This document shows, piece by piece, positions 1-6,089 of a stretch of DNA of 8,907 nucleotides (positions are counted from its first letter, which is position 1; every line of letters begins with the position of its first letter). The notes beneath the pieces were generated by a model. That model was not told where the DNA came from. It was given only the letters and a program-made list of their open reading frames with translations, and did not search any database. The stretch is taken from contig CAIKKO010000568.1 in the NCBI GenBank assembly GCA_903828025.1, positions 1 to 8,907 of the forward strand. The letters are read 5' to 3'. Made by a program: the position numbers and the translations under genes. This DNA is from an uncultured Sphingomonadales bacterium (lineage in GTDB: Bacteria; Pseudomonadota; Alphaproteobacteria; Sphingomonadales; Sphingomonadaceae).

Positions 1-221
1 ACGACAAGGTGATTGTTGCTGGCGTTAACATCGCCGCACGTCATCGCAAGCCGACCCAGGAAAACCCTCAGGGCGGCATCGACCGCCGCGAGGCGCCGAT
101 GCACATTTCGAAGGTTGGCCTTGCAGGCAAGGATGGCAAGCCTACGCGTGTGCGTTTCGAAACCATGGACGGAAAGAAGGTTCGCGTGGCCGTCAAGTCC
201 GGGGAGACGATCGATGTCTGA
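1..221 (+). CDS. rplX: 50S ribosomal protein L24, 3' part
   Basis: C-terminal part of ribosomal protein L24, an early assembly protein that binds 23S rRNA in the large subunit. The gene begins before the window; the reading frame enters at base 3 and the visible 72 codons start DKVIVAGVNIAARHRKPTQ, a hallmark stretch of bacterial L24 (V-x-GVN-x-x-x-R-H-x-K-P). The following segment with GGI-x-x-x-EAPMHISKV is also typical. The N-terminal KOW region is outside the window. The TGA stop at 219-221 lies inside the start of rplE (8-base overlap), so the two are probably translationally coupled. Its place directly before rplE is the standard spc operon order. The identification is secure; only the 5' end is missing. 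Confidence 0.97.
   Translation, partial: DKVIVAGVNIAARHRKPTQENPQGGIDRREAPMHISKVGLAGKDGKPTRVRFETMDGKKVRVAVKSGETIDV
201..206 (+). promoter_or_regulatory. Ribosome binding site of rplE
   Basis: GGGGAG inside the end of rplX, with 7 bases between it and the ATG at 214. It decides the rplE start: the open frame continues far upstream of 214, but only this ATG has a Shine-Dalgarno sequence and yields the expected L5 N-terminus. Confidence 0.75.
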
Positions 222-801
222 TGCAGCAACCTACATCCCGCGGATGAAGACCAAGTACGACGCCGAAATCGCAGCTGCGATGATGGCGAAGTTTGCCTAT
301 TCGAACGCGATGGAGATCCCCAAGATCACCAAGATCACGCTCAACATGGGCGTGGGCGAGGCGAGCCAGGACAAGAAGAAGGTCACCACCGCTGCGGCCG
401 AGATGGAACTCATCGCGGGCCAGAAGCCGGTGATCACCAAGGCGAAGAAGTCGATCGCGCAGTTCAAGCTGCGTGAAGGCATGCCGATCGGTTGCAAGGT
501 CACCCTGCGCCGCGAACGCATGTACGAATTTCTCGACCGCCTGGTCACGATCGCCATGCCCCGCATCCGCGACTTTCGCGGGCTGAACCCGAAGAGCTTC
601 GACGGGCGCGGCAACTACGCGATGGGTCTCAAAGAGCAGATCATCTTCCCGGAGATCAGCTACGACCAGATCGAGAAGGTCCGCGGCATGGACATCATCG
701 TGACCACCACCGCCAAGACCGACGACGAAGCGCGCGAGCTGCTCCGTCTGTTCGGTTTCCCGTTCCCGCGCGAAGCCACTGAAGAGCAGCAGGCCGCTTG
801 A
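214..801 (+). CDS. rplE: 50S ribosomal protein L5
   Basis: Ribosomal protein L5, which binds 5S rRNA and forms the central protuberance of the large subunit. The product is 195 aa, slightly longer than the about 179 aa of E. coli L5, with a short N-terminal addition (MSDAATYIPRMK) before the conserved YDAEIAAAMMAKF helix. Family motifs seen are the segment IPKITKITLNMGVGEA near residues 33-48 and the L5 signature ELIAGQKPVITKAKKS near residues 64-79, followed by FDGRGNYAMGLKEQIIFPEI. The start is set by the GGGGAG Shine-Dalgarno sequence and by an 8-base overlap with the end of rplX. In E. coli, S8 represses the spc operon at the equivalent rplX-rplE junction; I do not see a convincing S8-type helix here by eye. 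A 60-base gap separates it from rpsN. Confidence 0.97.
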   Translation: MSDAATYIPRMKTKYDAEIAAAMMAKFAYSNAMEIPKITKITLNMGVGEASQDKKKVTTAAAEMELIAGQKPVITKAKKSIAQFKLREGMPIGCKVTLRRERMYEFLDRLVTIAMPRIRDFRGLNPKSFDGRGNYAMGLKEQIIFPEISYDQIEKVRGMDIIVTTTAKTDDEARELLRLFGFPFPREATEEQQAA

Positions 802-861
802 GGGACCCCCGGGCTGGAGCCGCAAGGTTCGCCCACATTTTGAAGAAGAGAGCTTAAGTCC

Positions 862-1167
862 ATGGCGAAACTGAGTTCCATCAACAAGAACGAGCGGCGC
901 AAGAAGCTCGTTGTGAAGTACGCGGCGAAGTATGCCGCGCTCAAGGCTGTTGCGGCCGACGAGAAGCTCGACGAAACCGAGCGCCTCATCGCCCGTCTCA
1001 AGATGGCTGAACTTCCGCGCAACGCGAACCCGACCCGGGTGCGCAACCGTTGCAACACGACCGGCCGCCCGCGTGGCTACTACCGCAAGTTCGGCCTGTG
1101 CCGCATCGAGCTGCGCGATCTCGCCAACAAGGGGATGATCCCCGGCGTGACCAAGTCGAGCTGGTAA
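862..1167 (+). CDS. rpsN: 30S ribosomal protein S14
   Basis: Ribosomal protein S14, which sits in the head of the small subunit. The product is 101 aa, the same length as E. coli S14. The C-terminal half contains the family signature, RNRCNTTGRPRGYYRKFGLC. Only two cysteines occur and they do not form the CxxC...CxxC zinc site of the short form, so this is the zinc-independent long (C-) type usual in Proteobacteria. The ATG at 862 is preceded by a purine-rich stretch (GAAGAAGAGAG, 842-852), acceptable as a Shine-Dalgarno region. The 60-base gap before it is one of the longest inside the left block; the gap to rpsH is only 10 bases. Confidence 0.97.
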   Translation: MAKLSSINKNERRKKLVVKYAAKYAALKAVAADEKLDETERLIARLKMAELPRNANPTRVRNRCNTTGRPRGYYRKFGLCRIELRDLANKGMIPGVTKSSW

Positions 1168-1177
1168 GGATCAGAAG

Positions 1178-1573
1178 ATGGCATTGACCGATCCCCTGGG
1201 TGATATGCTCACCCGCATCCGCAACGGCCAGCAGGCAAAGAAGGACTCGGTGATTTCGCCCGCGTCCAAGCTTCGCCTCCATGTGCTCGAGGTTCTTCAG
1301 CGCGAGGGTTACATCCGCGGCTTCAGCGAGGACGCCACCGGCGCTCACCCGCAGCTGCGCATCGAGCTCAAGTATTTCGAAGGCCAGCCCGCCATCAAGC
1401 ACGTCGCCCGTGTCTCCAAGCCCGGTCGCCGCGTTTATTCGGGTTCCAAGGAACTGCCGGTCGTTCGCAACGGCCTTGGCATCACCATCGTCTCGACGCC
1501 CAAGGGCGTGCTTTCGGATGCCGAAGCACGCGCGGCCAACGTCGGCGGCGAAGTGCTCGCGGAGGTGTTCTGA
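1178..1573 (+). CDS. rpsH: 30S ribosomal protein S8
   Basis: Ribosomal protein S8, a primary 16S rRNA binding protein of the small-subunit body and, in E. coli, the feedback regulator of the spc operon. The product is 131 aa, the expected length. The N-terminus MALTDPLGDMLTRIRNGQ is canonical, and the C-terminal S8 signature GITIVSTPKGVLSDAEAR is intact around residues 98-115. The start ATG at 1178 follows an AGGA (1166-1169). The stop TGA shares its last base with the rplF start (TGATG), so the two are expected to be translationally coupled. Confidence 0.97.
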   Translation: MALTDPLGDMLTRIRNGQQAKKDSVISPASKLRLHVLEVLQREGYIRGFSEDATGAHPQLRIELKYFEGQPAIKHVARVSKPGRRVYSGSKELPVVRNGLGITIVSTPKGVLSDAEARAANVGGEVLAEVF

Positions 1574-2106
1574 TGAGCCGCATCGGCAAGAAGCCGGTGA
1601 CGATCCCCAGCGGCGTCACCGCGGATATCGCGAACGGCGTGATCACCGTGAAAGGCCCCAAGGGCACTCTCACCCTGACCATGCGTGAAGAAATCAGCTA
1701 TACGCTGGATGCTGGCACGATCATCGTGAAGCCGGCCAACGACACCAAGGCCGCGCGGGCGTTCTGGGGCATGCAGCGCACGCTCGTGGACAACCTCGTG
1801 ACCGGGGTGACCGAAGGGTACACCAAGACCCTGAACATCACCGGCGTCGGCTATCGTGCGGCTTCGCAGGGCAAGAACCTGAAGCTGCAGCTTGGCTACA
1901 GCCATGATGTCGATTTCGCGATCCCCGATGGGATCGAGATCAAGACCCCGGATAACACCACGGTCCAGATCATCGGCATCGACAAGCAGAAGGTTGGCCA
2001 GGTGGCCGCCGAGATCCGCCGCTGGCGCAAGCCCGAGCCTTACAAGGGCAAGGGTATCAAGTACGCCGGCGAGTTCATCTTCCGCAAGGAAGGGAAGAAG
2101 AAGTAA
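1573..2106 (+). CDS. rplF: 50S ribosomal protein L6
   Basis: Ribosomal protein L6, which binds 23S rRNA near the factor-binding region of the large subunit. The product is 177 aa, identical in length to E. coli L6. It starts MSRIGKKPVTIPSGV, the standard L6 N-terminus, has the two tandem L6 repeats (roughly residues 10-82 and 90-165), and ends with the L6 signature PEPYKGKGIKYAGE. The ATG overlaps the rpsH stop by one base, with GGAGG at 1560-1564 (the last base of the preceding line plus the next four) acting as Shine-Dalgarno sequence. The TAA stop again overlaps the next start (TAATG) by one base. Confidence 0.97.
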   Translation: MSRIGKKPVTIPSGVTADIANGVITVKGPKGTLTLTMREEISYTLDAGTIIVKPANDTKAARAFWGMQRTLVDNLVTGVTEGYTKTLNITGVGYRAASQGKNLKLQLGYSHDVDFAIPDGIEIKTPDNTTVQIIGIDKQKVGQVAAEIRRWRKPEPYKGKGIKYAGEFIFRKEGKKK

Positions 2107-2450
2107 TGCCCAAGCTCTCGCTCTTCGATCGCCGCCGCCAGCGCGTCCGTACTGCGCTCAAGGCTCGTTCCGGTGGACGTCCGCGCCTTTCGGTGCACCG
2201 TTCCGGCCGTCACATCTACGCGCAGATCATCGACGATGCCGCCGGCAAGACGCTGGCCGCAGCCTCGACGCTGGTCAAGGGCCAGATCGGCGCCAATATT
2301 GATGCCGCCGCGCAGGTGGGCAAGGATATTGCCGAACGCGCCAAGGCTGCTGGCATCACCACTGTCGTGTTCGATCGCGGCGGCTTCCTGTTCCACGGCC
2401 GCGTCAAGGCGCTGGCCGATGCTGCCCGCGAACACGGGCTGGAGTTCTAA
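2106..2450 (+). CDS. rplR: 50S ribosomal protein L18
   Basis: Ribosomal protein L18, which binds 5S rRNA together with L5 in the central protuberance. The product is 114 aa, close to the usual 115-120. The N-terminus MPKLSLFDRRRQRVR is the basic tail typical of L18, followed by the motif RPRLSVHRSGRHIYAQIIDD and the C-terminal segment VVFDRGGFLFHGRVKALADAA, all strongly conserved. The start is set by a one-base overlap with the rplF stop. It ends 3 bases before rpsE. Confidence 0.97.
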   Translation: MPKLSLFDRRRQRVRTALKARSGGRPRLSVHRSGRHIYAQIIDDAAGKTLAAASTLVKGQIGANIDAAAQVGKDIAERAKAAGITTVVFDRGGFLFHGRVKALADAAREHGLEF

Positions 2451-2453
2451 ACG

Positions 2454-3197
2454 ATGGCTGATGATATCACTCTCGACGGCGCTCCTGTTGCCGACGCAGC
2501 CGGCACCGACGCTCCGCGCGAAGGTCGCGGCGCTCCTCGTGGCGATCGCGGCCGTGGCCGTGGTGGCAACGACCGTGGCGGTGGCCCCGGCGGCGATCGT
2601 GGTGGCCGTGGCCGCCGTGACGATCGTGGTGGCCGTGGCGGCCGCGACGATGACGGCGGCGAAGAGCTGATCGAAAAGCTGGTGCACATCAACCGCGTGT
2701 CCAAGACCGTCAAGGGCGGCAAGCGCTTCGGTTTTGCGGCGCTCGTTGTGGTCGGTGATGGCAAGGGCCGCGTCGGCTTCGGCCACGGCAAGGCTCGCGA
2801 AGTGCCCGAGGCAATCACCAAGGCAACGGCTTCGGCCAAGAAGACCATGGTGCGCATTCCGCTCAAGGAAGGCCGCACCCTGCACCACGACGGCAAGGGC
2901 CGGTTCGGTGCGGGCAAGGTGAACCTGCGTTCGGCCCCGGCCGGTACCGGGATCATCGCGGGTGGCCCGATGCGCGCCGTGTTCGAAAGCCTCGGTGTGG
3001 CCGACGTGGTGACCAAGTCGGTCGGCTCGTCCAACCCCTATAACATGATCCGCGCGACGTTCGATGCGCTGACCGAACAGACTTCGCCGAAGTCGGTCTC
3101 GCAGCGCCGCGGCAAGAAGATTGCCGACCTGCTCGGCCGCAGCGGTGCGGTCAGCCCGGTGGAGGCTGAAGCCGCCGCCGAAGCGATTGTGGAGTAA
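2454..3197 (+). CDS. rpsE: 30S ribosomal protein S5 with Gly/Arg-rich N-terminal extension
   Basis: Ribosomal protein S5, which lies at the mRNA entry side of the small subunit and affects decoding accuracy. The product is 247 aa against 167 in E. coli. The S5 core begins near residue 70 (EELIEKLVHINRVSKTVKGG), followed by the S5 RNA-binding signature with ALVVVGDGKGRVGFGHGKAR and the C-terminal domain (GTGIIAGGPMRAVFE, SNPYNMIRATFDAL). The added N-terminal part of about 65 residues is acidic at first and then very rich in RG and RGG (residues about 22-66), including a tandem nine-residue repeat. A short Ala/Glu-rich tail of about 18 residues follows the core. The ATG at 2454 is 3 bases after rplR and begins the whole extension; a start nearer the core would need a GTG or TTG with no better ribosome site. 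The extension is intact, in frame and uses the same GC-rich codons as its neighbours. Confidence 0.96.
   Translation: MADDITLDGAPVADAAGTDAPREGRGAPRGDRGRGRGGNDRGGGPGGDRGGRGRRDDRGGRGGRDDDGGEELIEKLVHINRVSKTVKGGKRFGFAALVVVGDGKGRVGFGHGKAREVPEAITKATASAKKTMVRIPLKEGRTLHHDGKGRFGAGKVNLRSAPAGTGIIAGGPMRAVFESLGVADVVTKSVGSSNPYNMIRATFDALTEQTSPKSVSQRRGKKIADLLGRSGAVSPVEAEAAAEAIVE
2594..2647 (+). repeat. 27-bp tandem duplication inside rpsE
   Basis: Two adjacent 27-base units (2594-2620 and 2621-2647) agree at 25 of 27 positions by eye; the first 18 bases of each are identical. They keep the reading frame and encode DRGGRGRRD and DRGGRGGRD (S5 residues 48-56 and 57-65). This looks like a recent in-frame duplication within the RGG-rich segment. 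Confidence 0.85.
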
Positions 3198-3202
3198 GCA
3201 TC

Positions 3203-3379
3203 ATGGCAACCATCAAGATCAAGCAGATCGGCTCCCCGATCCGTCGTCCGGAGCACCAGAAGCAGATCCTCATCGGGCTGGGCCTGGGCAAGATGCATCG
3301 GGTGGTCGAATTGCAGGATACTGCGGAAGTGCGTGGCGCTATCGCCAAGCTGCCGCATATGGTCGAAGTGATCGACTGA
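3203..3379 (+). CDS. rpmD: 50S ribosomal protein L30
   Basis: Ribosomal protein L30, a small protein of the large subunit. The product is 58 aa, the normal size. The sequence starts MATIKIKQIGSPIRRPEHQK and continues QILIGLGLGKMHRVVELQDT, which is the L30 signature region, and ends HMVEVID. The ATG at 3203 is preceded by GGAG (3191-3194) at a spacing of 8 bases, inside the end of rpsE. It is the last gene of the left block. In most Proteobacteria rplO follows at once; here a terminator and two unrelated genes come between. Confidence 0.96.
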   Translation: MATIKIKQIGSPIRRPEHQKQILIGLGLGKMHRVVELQDTAEVRGAIAKLPHMVEVID

Positions 3380-3401
3380 CCGCGCACGCTGGTGTGATTT
3401 C

Positions 3402-3436
3402 AAAAAGGCCCCGGCAGCAATGCCGGGGCCTTTTTT
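3402..3436 (+). terminator. Strong intrinsic terminator after rpmD
   Basis: A 15-base perfect inverted repeat: the left arm AAAAAGGCCCCGGCA (3402-3416) pairs with TGCCGGGGCCTTTTT (3421-3435) around a GCAA tetraloop. The GC-rich core is 10 bp, closed by an A/T part that gives a run of six T after the hairpin (3431-3436). This is a textbook Rho-independent terminator, and because the A-run mirrors the T-run it may work in both directions. It lies 22 bases after the rpmD stop, in the middle of what is normally one operon. Confidence 0.93.
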
Positions 3437-3440
3437 GTTT

Positions 3441-3678
3441 GATTGAGCGGTGGCGAGGCCGAGCGACCCGGTCTGACCAACCCGGTGCAGGCGGAGGCTG
3501 CGGCGAGGGGGCTCCGCGGCCGGGCATCCGCCCCGGGTTCGGTGCAATTAAGGTGGTCTGGCCTATTGGGATTACGGGCTGGCCTCAGTTAAAGTGCCGA
3601 TGGTTAAAGCCGATTCGGAGATCGCGCGCGCAAAGCGGATCAAACCGAGGTCCGTTCGGGAATTGCCAGGGGCAAGCG
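3441..3678 (+). other. Intergenic region upstream of the caspase-like gene
   Basis: About 240 bases with no gene I can support. It should contain the promoter of the caspase-like pair, because the terminator lies just upstream. The best sigma70-like pair I can find is weak: TTGGGA (3566-3571), 17 bases, TTAAAG (3589-3594). An imperfect direct repeat of GTTAAAG (3588-3594 and 3603-3609, 15 bases apart, each followed by CCGAT within a few bases) overlaps the putative -10 box and could be an operator. A frame stays open through this region into the caspase gene but has no ATG before 3679. Confidence 0.3.
3668..3672 (+). promoter_or_regulatory. Ribosome binding site of the caspase-like gene
   Basis: AGGGG, 6 bases before the ATG at 3679. 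It decides the start: the open frame extends more than 500 bases upstream, but this ATG is the first in the non-overlapping part, has a Shine-Dalgarno sequence and begins a signal peptide. Confidence 0.7.
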
Positions 3679-4926
3679 ATGCGTCAATTCTTGAATGCGC
3701 TGTTCGCGATTGCGCGCTGTGCGAAGCAGTGCTGGCGCTTGTCCGATTTGGTTCTGGGGTGCCTCGTGGCTTTGGCGCTTTGTTCGCCGCAGGCAGCGCA
3801 AGCGGAAGGCAACAAGCGCGTTGCTCTGGTGATCGGTATTTCGCAGTATCAGTCGGTTCCTTCGCTCGCCAATCCCGCACGGGATGCCGCGCGGGTTGCG
3901 CAGGCCCTCCGCCAAGTGGGGTTTGATGTCATCGAACTCACCCAACCGAAGCAGCTCGGTCGGGCTGAACTCTCGCTGGCGATCACTACATTCAAGCGGA
4001 CTGCGGCGGGGGCAGAGGCGGCCGTGATCTACTATGCCGGCCATGGTGTTGAAGTCGGTGGCCGGAACTTTCTGCTGCCTGCCGATGTCCGCGCGGATAC
4101 GCCGGACGAACTCGATGTCACTGCAATCCCTTCCAGTTTTGCCATTGGTGCGGTCAGCGGCGCGAGCACGGTGCGTCTGGTCATCCTTGATGCCTGCCGC
4201 GACAACCCGTTTGCGAATGAGCCGGGTTGGGGCACCGGCCAACGCTCGATTACAGGGTCGCGCGGTCTGGCGCGGGAAGCCAACCTGCCGCCGAATGTCA
4301 TGTTGCTGCTGGCCACCCAGCCTGGCACCAAGGCGAATGATGGCAACGGTTCGGCCAACAGTCCGTTCGCGCAGGCGCTTGCCGCCTCGCTCACGGTTCA
4401 GGGCATGCGATTGGCATCGCTGCCCTCGTCGATATCGAAGCAGATGCGCCAGCTTTCCGGGATCGACCAGCGCCCGGATCAGCAGGGTATCATTGATGAG
4501 CCGGATTGGGCCTTTGCGACCGGCGCACAAGGTGCCGCGGGCACTCCCGTTGCCAATCCGGTCGCTCCCAGTCGGCAGCAAGCCTTGGGTCTGGTTCAGC
4601 CGCAGGTGATTGCGCAGCCTGCTCCGGCACCTGTTCCCGCCCAGCAGCCAAACGTGCCGACACCGACGGCGCAGGGTTTCGGCCTTATCTTGCAGGGACA
4701 GACGGCAGGACGGGGCGTGTATGTCGGGCGGGTCGGCGCAACTTCGCCCTTCTTCGAGAAAGTTTATGTTGGCGACGTAATTCTGAAACTCAACGGCGTG
4801 AATGCGTCTGACCCGGCGGGGGTTATCAGCGCCCTTGAGCAGGATGGACGTGCCTCAGTGGTTATCCAACGGAACGGTCAGCCGATCATGAAAACCCTCG
4901 AAATCGAGAAGAGTGGCGACGAATGA
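3679..4926 (+). CDS. Exported caspase-family (peptidase C14) protein with C-terminal PDZ-like domain
   Basis: Predicted 415 aa. Residues 1-42 look like a type I signal peptide: hydrophobic stretch LVLGCLVALAL and cleavage site AQA before E43; no acceptable lipobox is seen. Residues about 46-260 form a C14 (caspase/metacaspase p20-like) domain: strand KRVALVIGISQYQ, then YYAGHG with catalytic His122, then LDACRDNPF with catalytic Cys173 and the preceding Asp171. Both catalytic residues are present, so activity is plausible; this family usually cuts after Asp, Arg or Lys, but the specificity here cannot be told. Residues about 270-332 are a Pro/Ala/Gln-rich linker. Residues about 334-412 resemble a PDZ domain (GVYVGRVGATSPF, VYVGDVILKLNGV, ASVVIQRNGQ). 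It overlaps the next gene by 4 bases (ATGA). Codon use is looser than in the ribosomal genes, which is normal for a weakly expressed gene and not proof of transfer. The domain call is confident; the biological role is unknown. Confidence 0.85.
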   Translation: MRQFLNALFAIARCAKQCWRLSDLVLGCLVALALCSPQAAQAEGNKRVALVIGISQYQSVPSLANPARDAARVAQALRQVGFDVIELTQPKQLGRAELSLAITTFKRTAAGAEAAVIYYAGHGVEVGGRNFLLPADVRADTPDELDVTAIPSSFAIGAVSGASTVRLVILDACRDNPFANEPGWGTGQRSITGSRGLAREANLPPNVMLLLATQPGTKANDGNGSANSPFAQALAASLTVQGMRLASLPSSISKQMRQLSGIDQRPDQQGIIDEPDWAFATGAQGAAGTPVANPVAPSRQQALGLVQPQVIAQPAPAPVPAQQPNVPTPTAQGFGLILQGQTAGRGVYVGRVGATSPFFEKVYVGDVILKLNGVNASDPAGVISALEQDGRASVVIQRNGQPIMKTLEIEKSGDE

Positions 4927-5951
4927 TGAGCTCAAAGACCATGCGCCGCGCCGTGCAGTGCCAGATTGTCCTTGCGGTCATGGTGAGCTTGCCGGCGCAA
5001 GTCCGTGCGCAGCAAGTCCAGTATGTCTTCGATCAGCGTATGCCCGGCGCGTATGAAGATGTGATGAAGTTGACCTCAATGGGGGTCATTCCTTTCCGCG
5101 GACCGGACGGGGGGAATTTTTCGGCAGCGATTGCGGGCGAGTTGCAAGCGCTTCGGATCGGCACGAACCCTGTGTTCAATATCCGCACGGAGGAGAGTGG
5201 CGCTGCGCCGGGCAAGTCCCGCGCGCTGGCCGATGCCAACTACGTCCGCTCGGCGGGCGGGCGCCTTGGTGTCAAGGGCATTGTCTGGGGAACGATCGTG
5301 TCGGCGACGGTTGGTTCGCAGAAGTATGTTGGTGCCGCACAGTCCTGCAGCAACAACACCTGCCAGACTGTCCCGGTGGATTGCGTTAAGTACGAAGGTA
5401 GCTACACGGTTACACCGACGATATACAGCGTCGAAACCGGGAAAATCGTTTATACACGGCAGCTTAAAAAGGATTCCGTGACCGACGTCTGCGGCGGCCA
5501 GGTCCAGAAGACTTCGCTTGGAGACATTTTTTCGGGCTGGATCGGCAAGAAGAAAGAGCAGCAGGCGCTCACCACCGACAGCATTCTGACCGCGATGCGG
5601 CTGGATGCAGCCAAGGCAATCGTTGCCGAGATTTCGCCGCACTCGATGAAAGTCAAAGTGGGGTTCAAGGCGAAATTCCCCGAGTTTGACAAGCCCACTC
5701 AAGCGACATTGTCGGATGCGGTCGCGCAGCTGAAATCAGGCCGGGCCGACAAGGCCTGCGGCATTTTCGAGTCTCTCGGGAACGGTGTCAACACACCGCA
5801 ATTGAACCTGCTGTTCAATCTCGGAGCCTGCTACGAAGTCAATGGCAACACCAAGGTCGCGCTGCAATTGTACCAGACGTACGATAGCAAAATGACCAAA
5901 GTCGATCCGATGATCAACGACGCGCTGAAGCGCCTCGGGGCGATCAAGTAG
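4923..5951 (+). CDS. Exported CsgG/LpoB-like protein with TPR-like C-terminus
   Basis: Predicted 342 aa. The start ATG at 4923 overlaps the caspase gene stop (ATGA); a second ATG at 4926 is equally possible. Residues 1-29 look like a type I signal peptide ending VRA before Q30, with no lipobox, unlike the lipoproteins CsgG and LpoB. Residues about 45-245 resemble the CsgG/LpoB fold: MGVIPFRGPDGGNFSAAIAG, then VKGIVWGTIVSATVGSQKYV, then YTVTPTIYSVETGKIVYTRQ, and a closing helix AMRLDAAKAIVAEI. Residues about 261-330 look like one or two TPR-type helical hairpins (DAVAQLKSGRADKACGIFES, NLLFNLGACYEVNGNTKVAL). Six cysteines follow the signal peptide (142, 147, 154, 190, 279, 303), consistent with disulfides in the periplasm. 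It is probably a partner of the caspase-like protein. The fold assignment is by eye and moderately sure; the function is unknown. Confidence 0.65.
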   Translation: MMSSKTMRRAVQCQIVLAVMVSLPAQVRAQQVQYVFDQRMPGAYEDVMKLTSMGVIPFRGPDGGNFSAAIAGELQALRIGTNPVFNIRTEESGAAPGKSRALADANYVRSAGGRLGVKGIVWGTIVSATVGSQKYVGAAQSCSNNTCQTVPVDCVKYEGSYTVTPTIYSVETGKIVYTRQLKKDSVTDVCGGQVQKTSLGDIFSGWIGKKKEQQALTTDSILTAMRLDAAKAIVAEISPHSMKVKVGFKAKFPEFDKPTQATLSDAVAQLKSGRADKACGIFESLGNGVNTPQLNLLFNLGACYEVNGNTKVALQLYQTYDSKMTKVDPMINDALKRLGAIK

Positions 5952-6061
5952 CTCTGCAATTATTCCAGACGGCCAAGCATTTTTCCGGACCGCCTCAACC
6001 ATTTCCACTTCGCAGAGGCACAGGTCCGTGAGCGTCTCGAACACAGTCACGGGACTGGGGG

Positions 6062-6089
6062 GTGACATTCCCCGCCGCTTCGCCTAAGG
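6062..6089 (+). promoter_or_regulatory. Weak candidate promoter of rplO
   Basis: GTGACA (6062-6067), 16 bases, CTAAGG (6084-6089), about 50 bases before the rplO start. The -35 box matches the sigma70 consensus well, the -10 box poorly. It lies in the 186-base gap 5952-6137, in which I find no gene and no hairpin with a T-run, so there is no visible terminator after the CsgG-like gene and read-through into rplO is also possible. Confidence 0.3.

Noticed and set aside
2040..2888. Minus-strand frame of 282 codons over rplR/rpsE with Ala/Thr repeats
   Set aside because: The repeats are simply the reverse complement of the RGG-coding tandem repeats in rpsE.
3476..3512. Possible remnant of a duplicated rpsE tail (a frame reading NPVQAEAAAR resembles SPVEAEAAAE at the end of S5)
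   Set aside because: Similarity is limited to about ten Ala/Glu-rich residues in a GC-rich region and the bases differ at many positions; chance is more likely.
3121..3678. Upstream open extension of the caspase-like frame through the end of rpsE, rpmD and the terminator
   Set aside because: It overlaps two certain genes in another frame, runs through the terminator hairpin and has no Shine-Dalgarno sequence; the ATG at 3679 has one and begins a signal peptide.
3640..4581. A 313-codon minus-strand frame opposite the caspase-like gene
   Set aside because: Arg-rich translation without a recognisable domain; the plus strand has a signal peptide and catalytic motifs, so this is a shadow.
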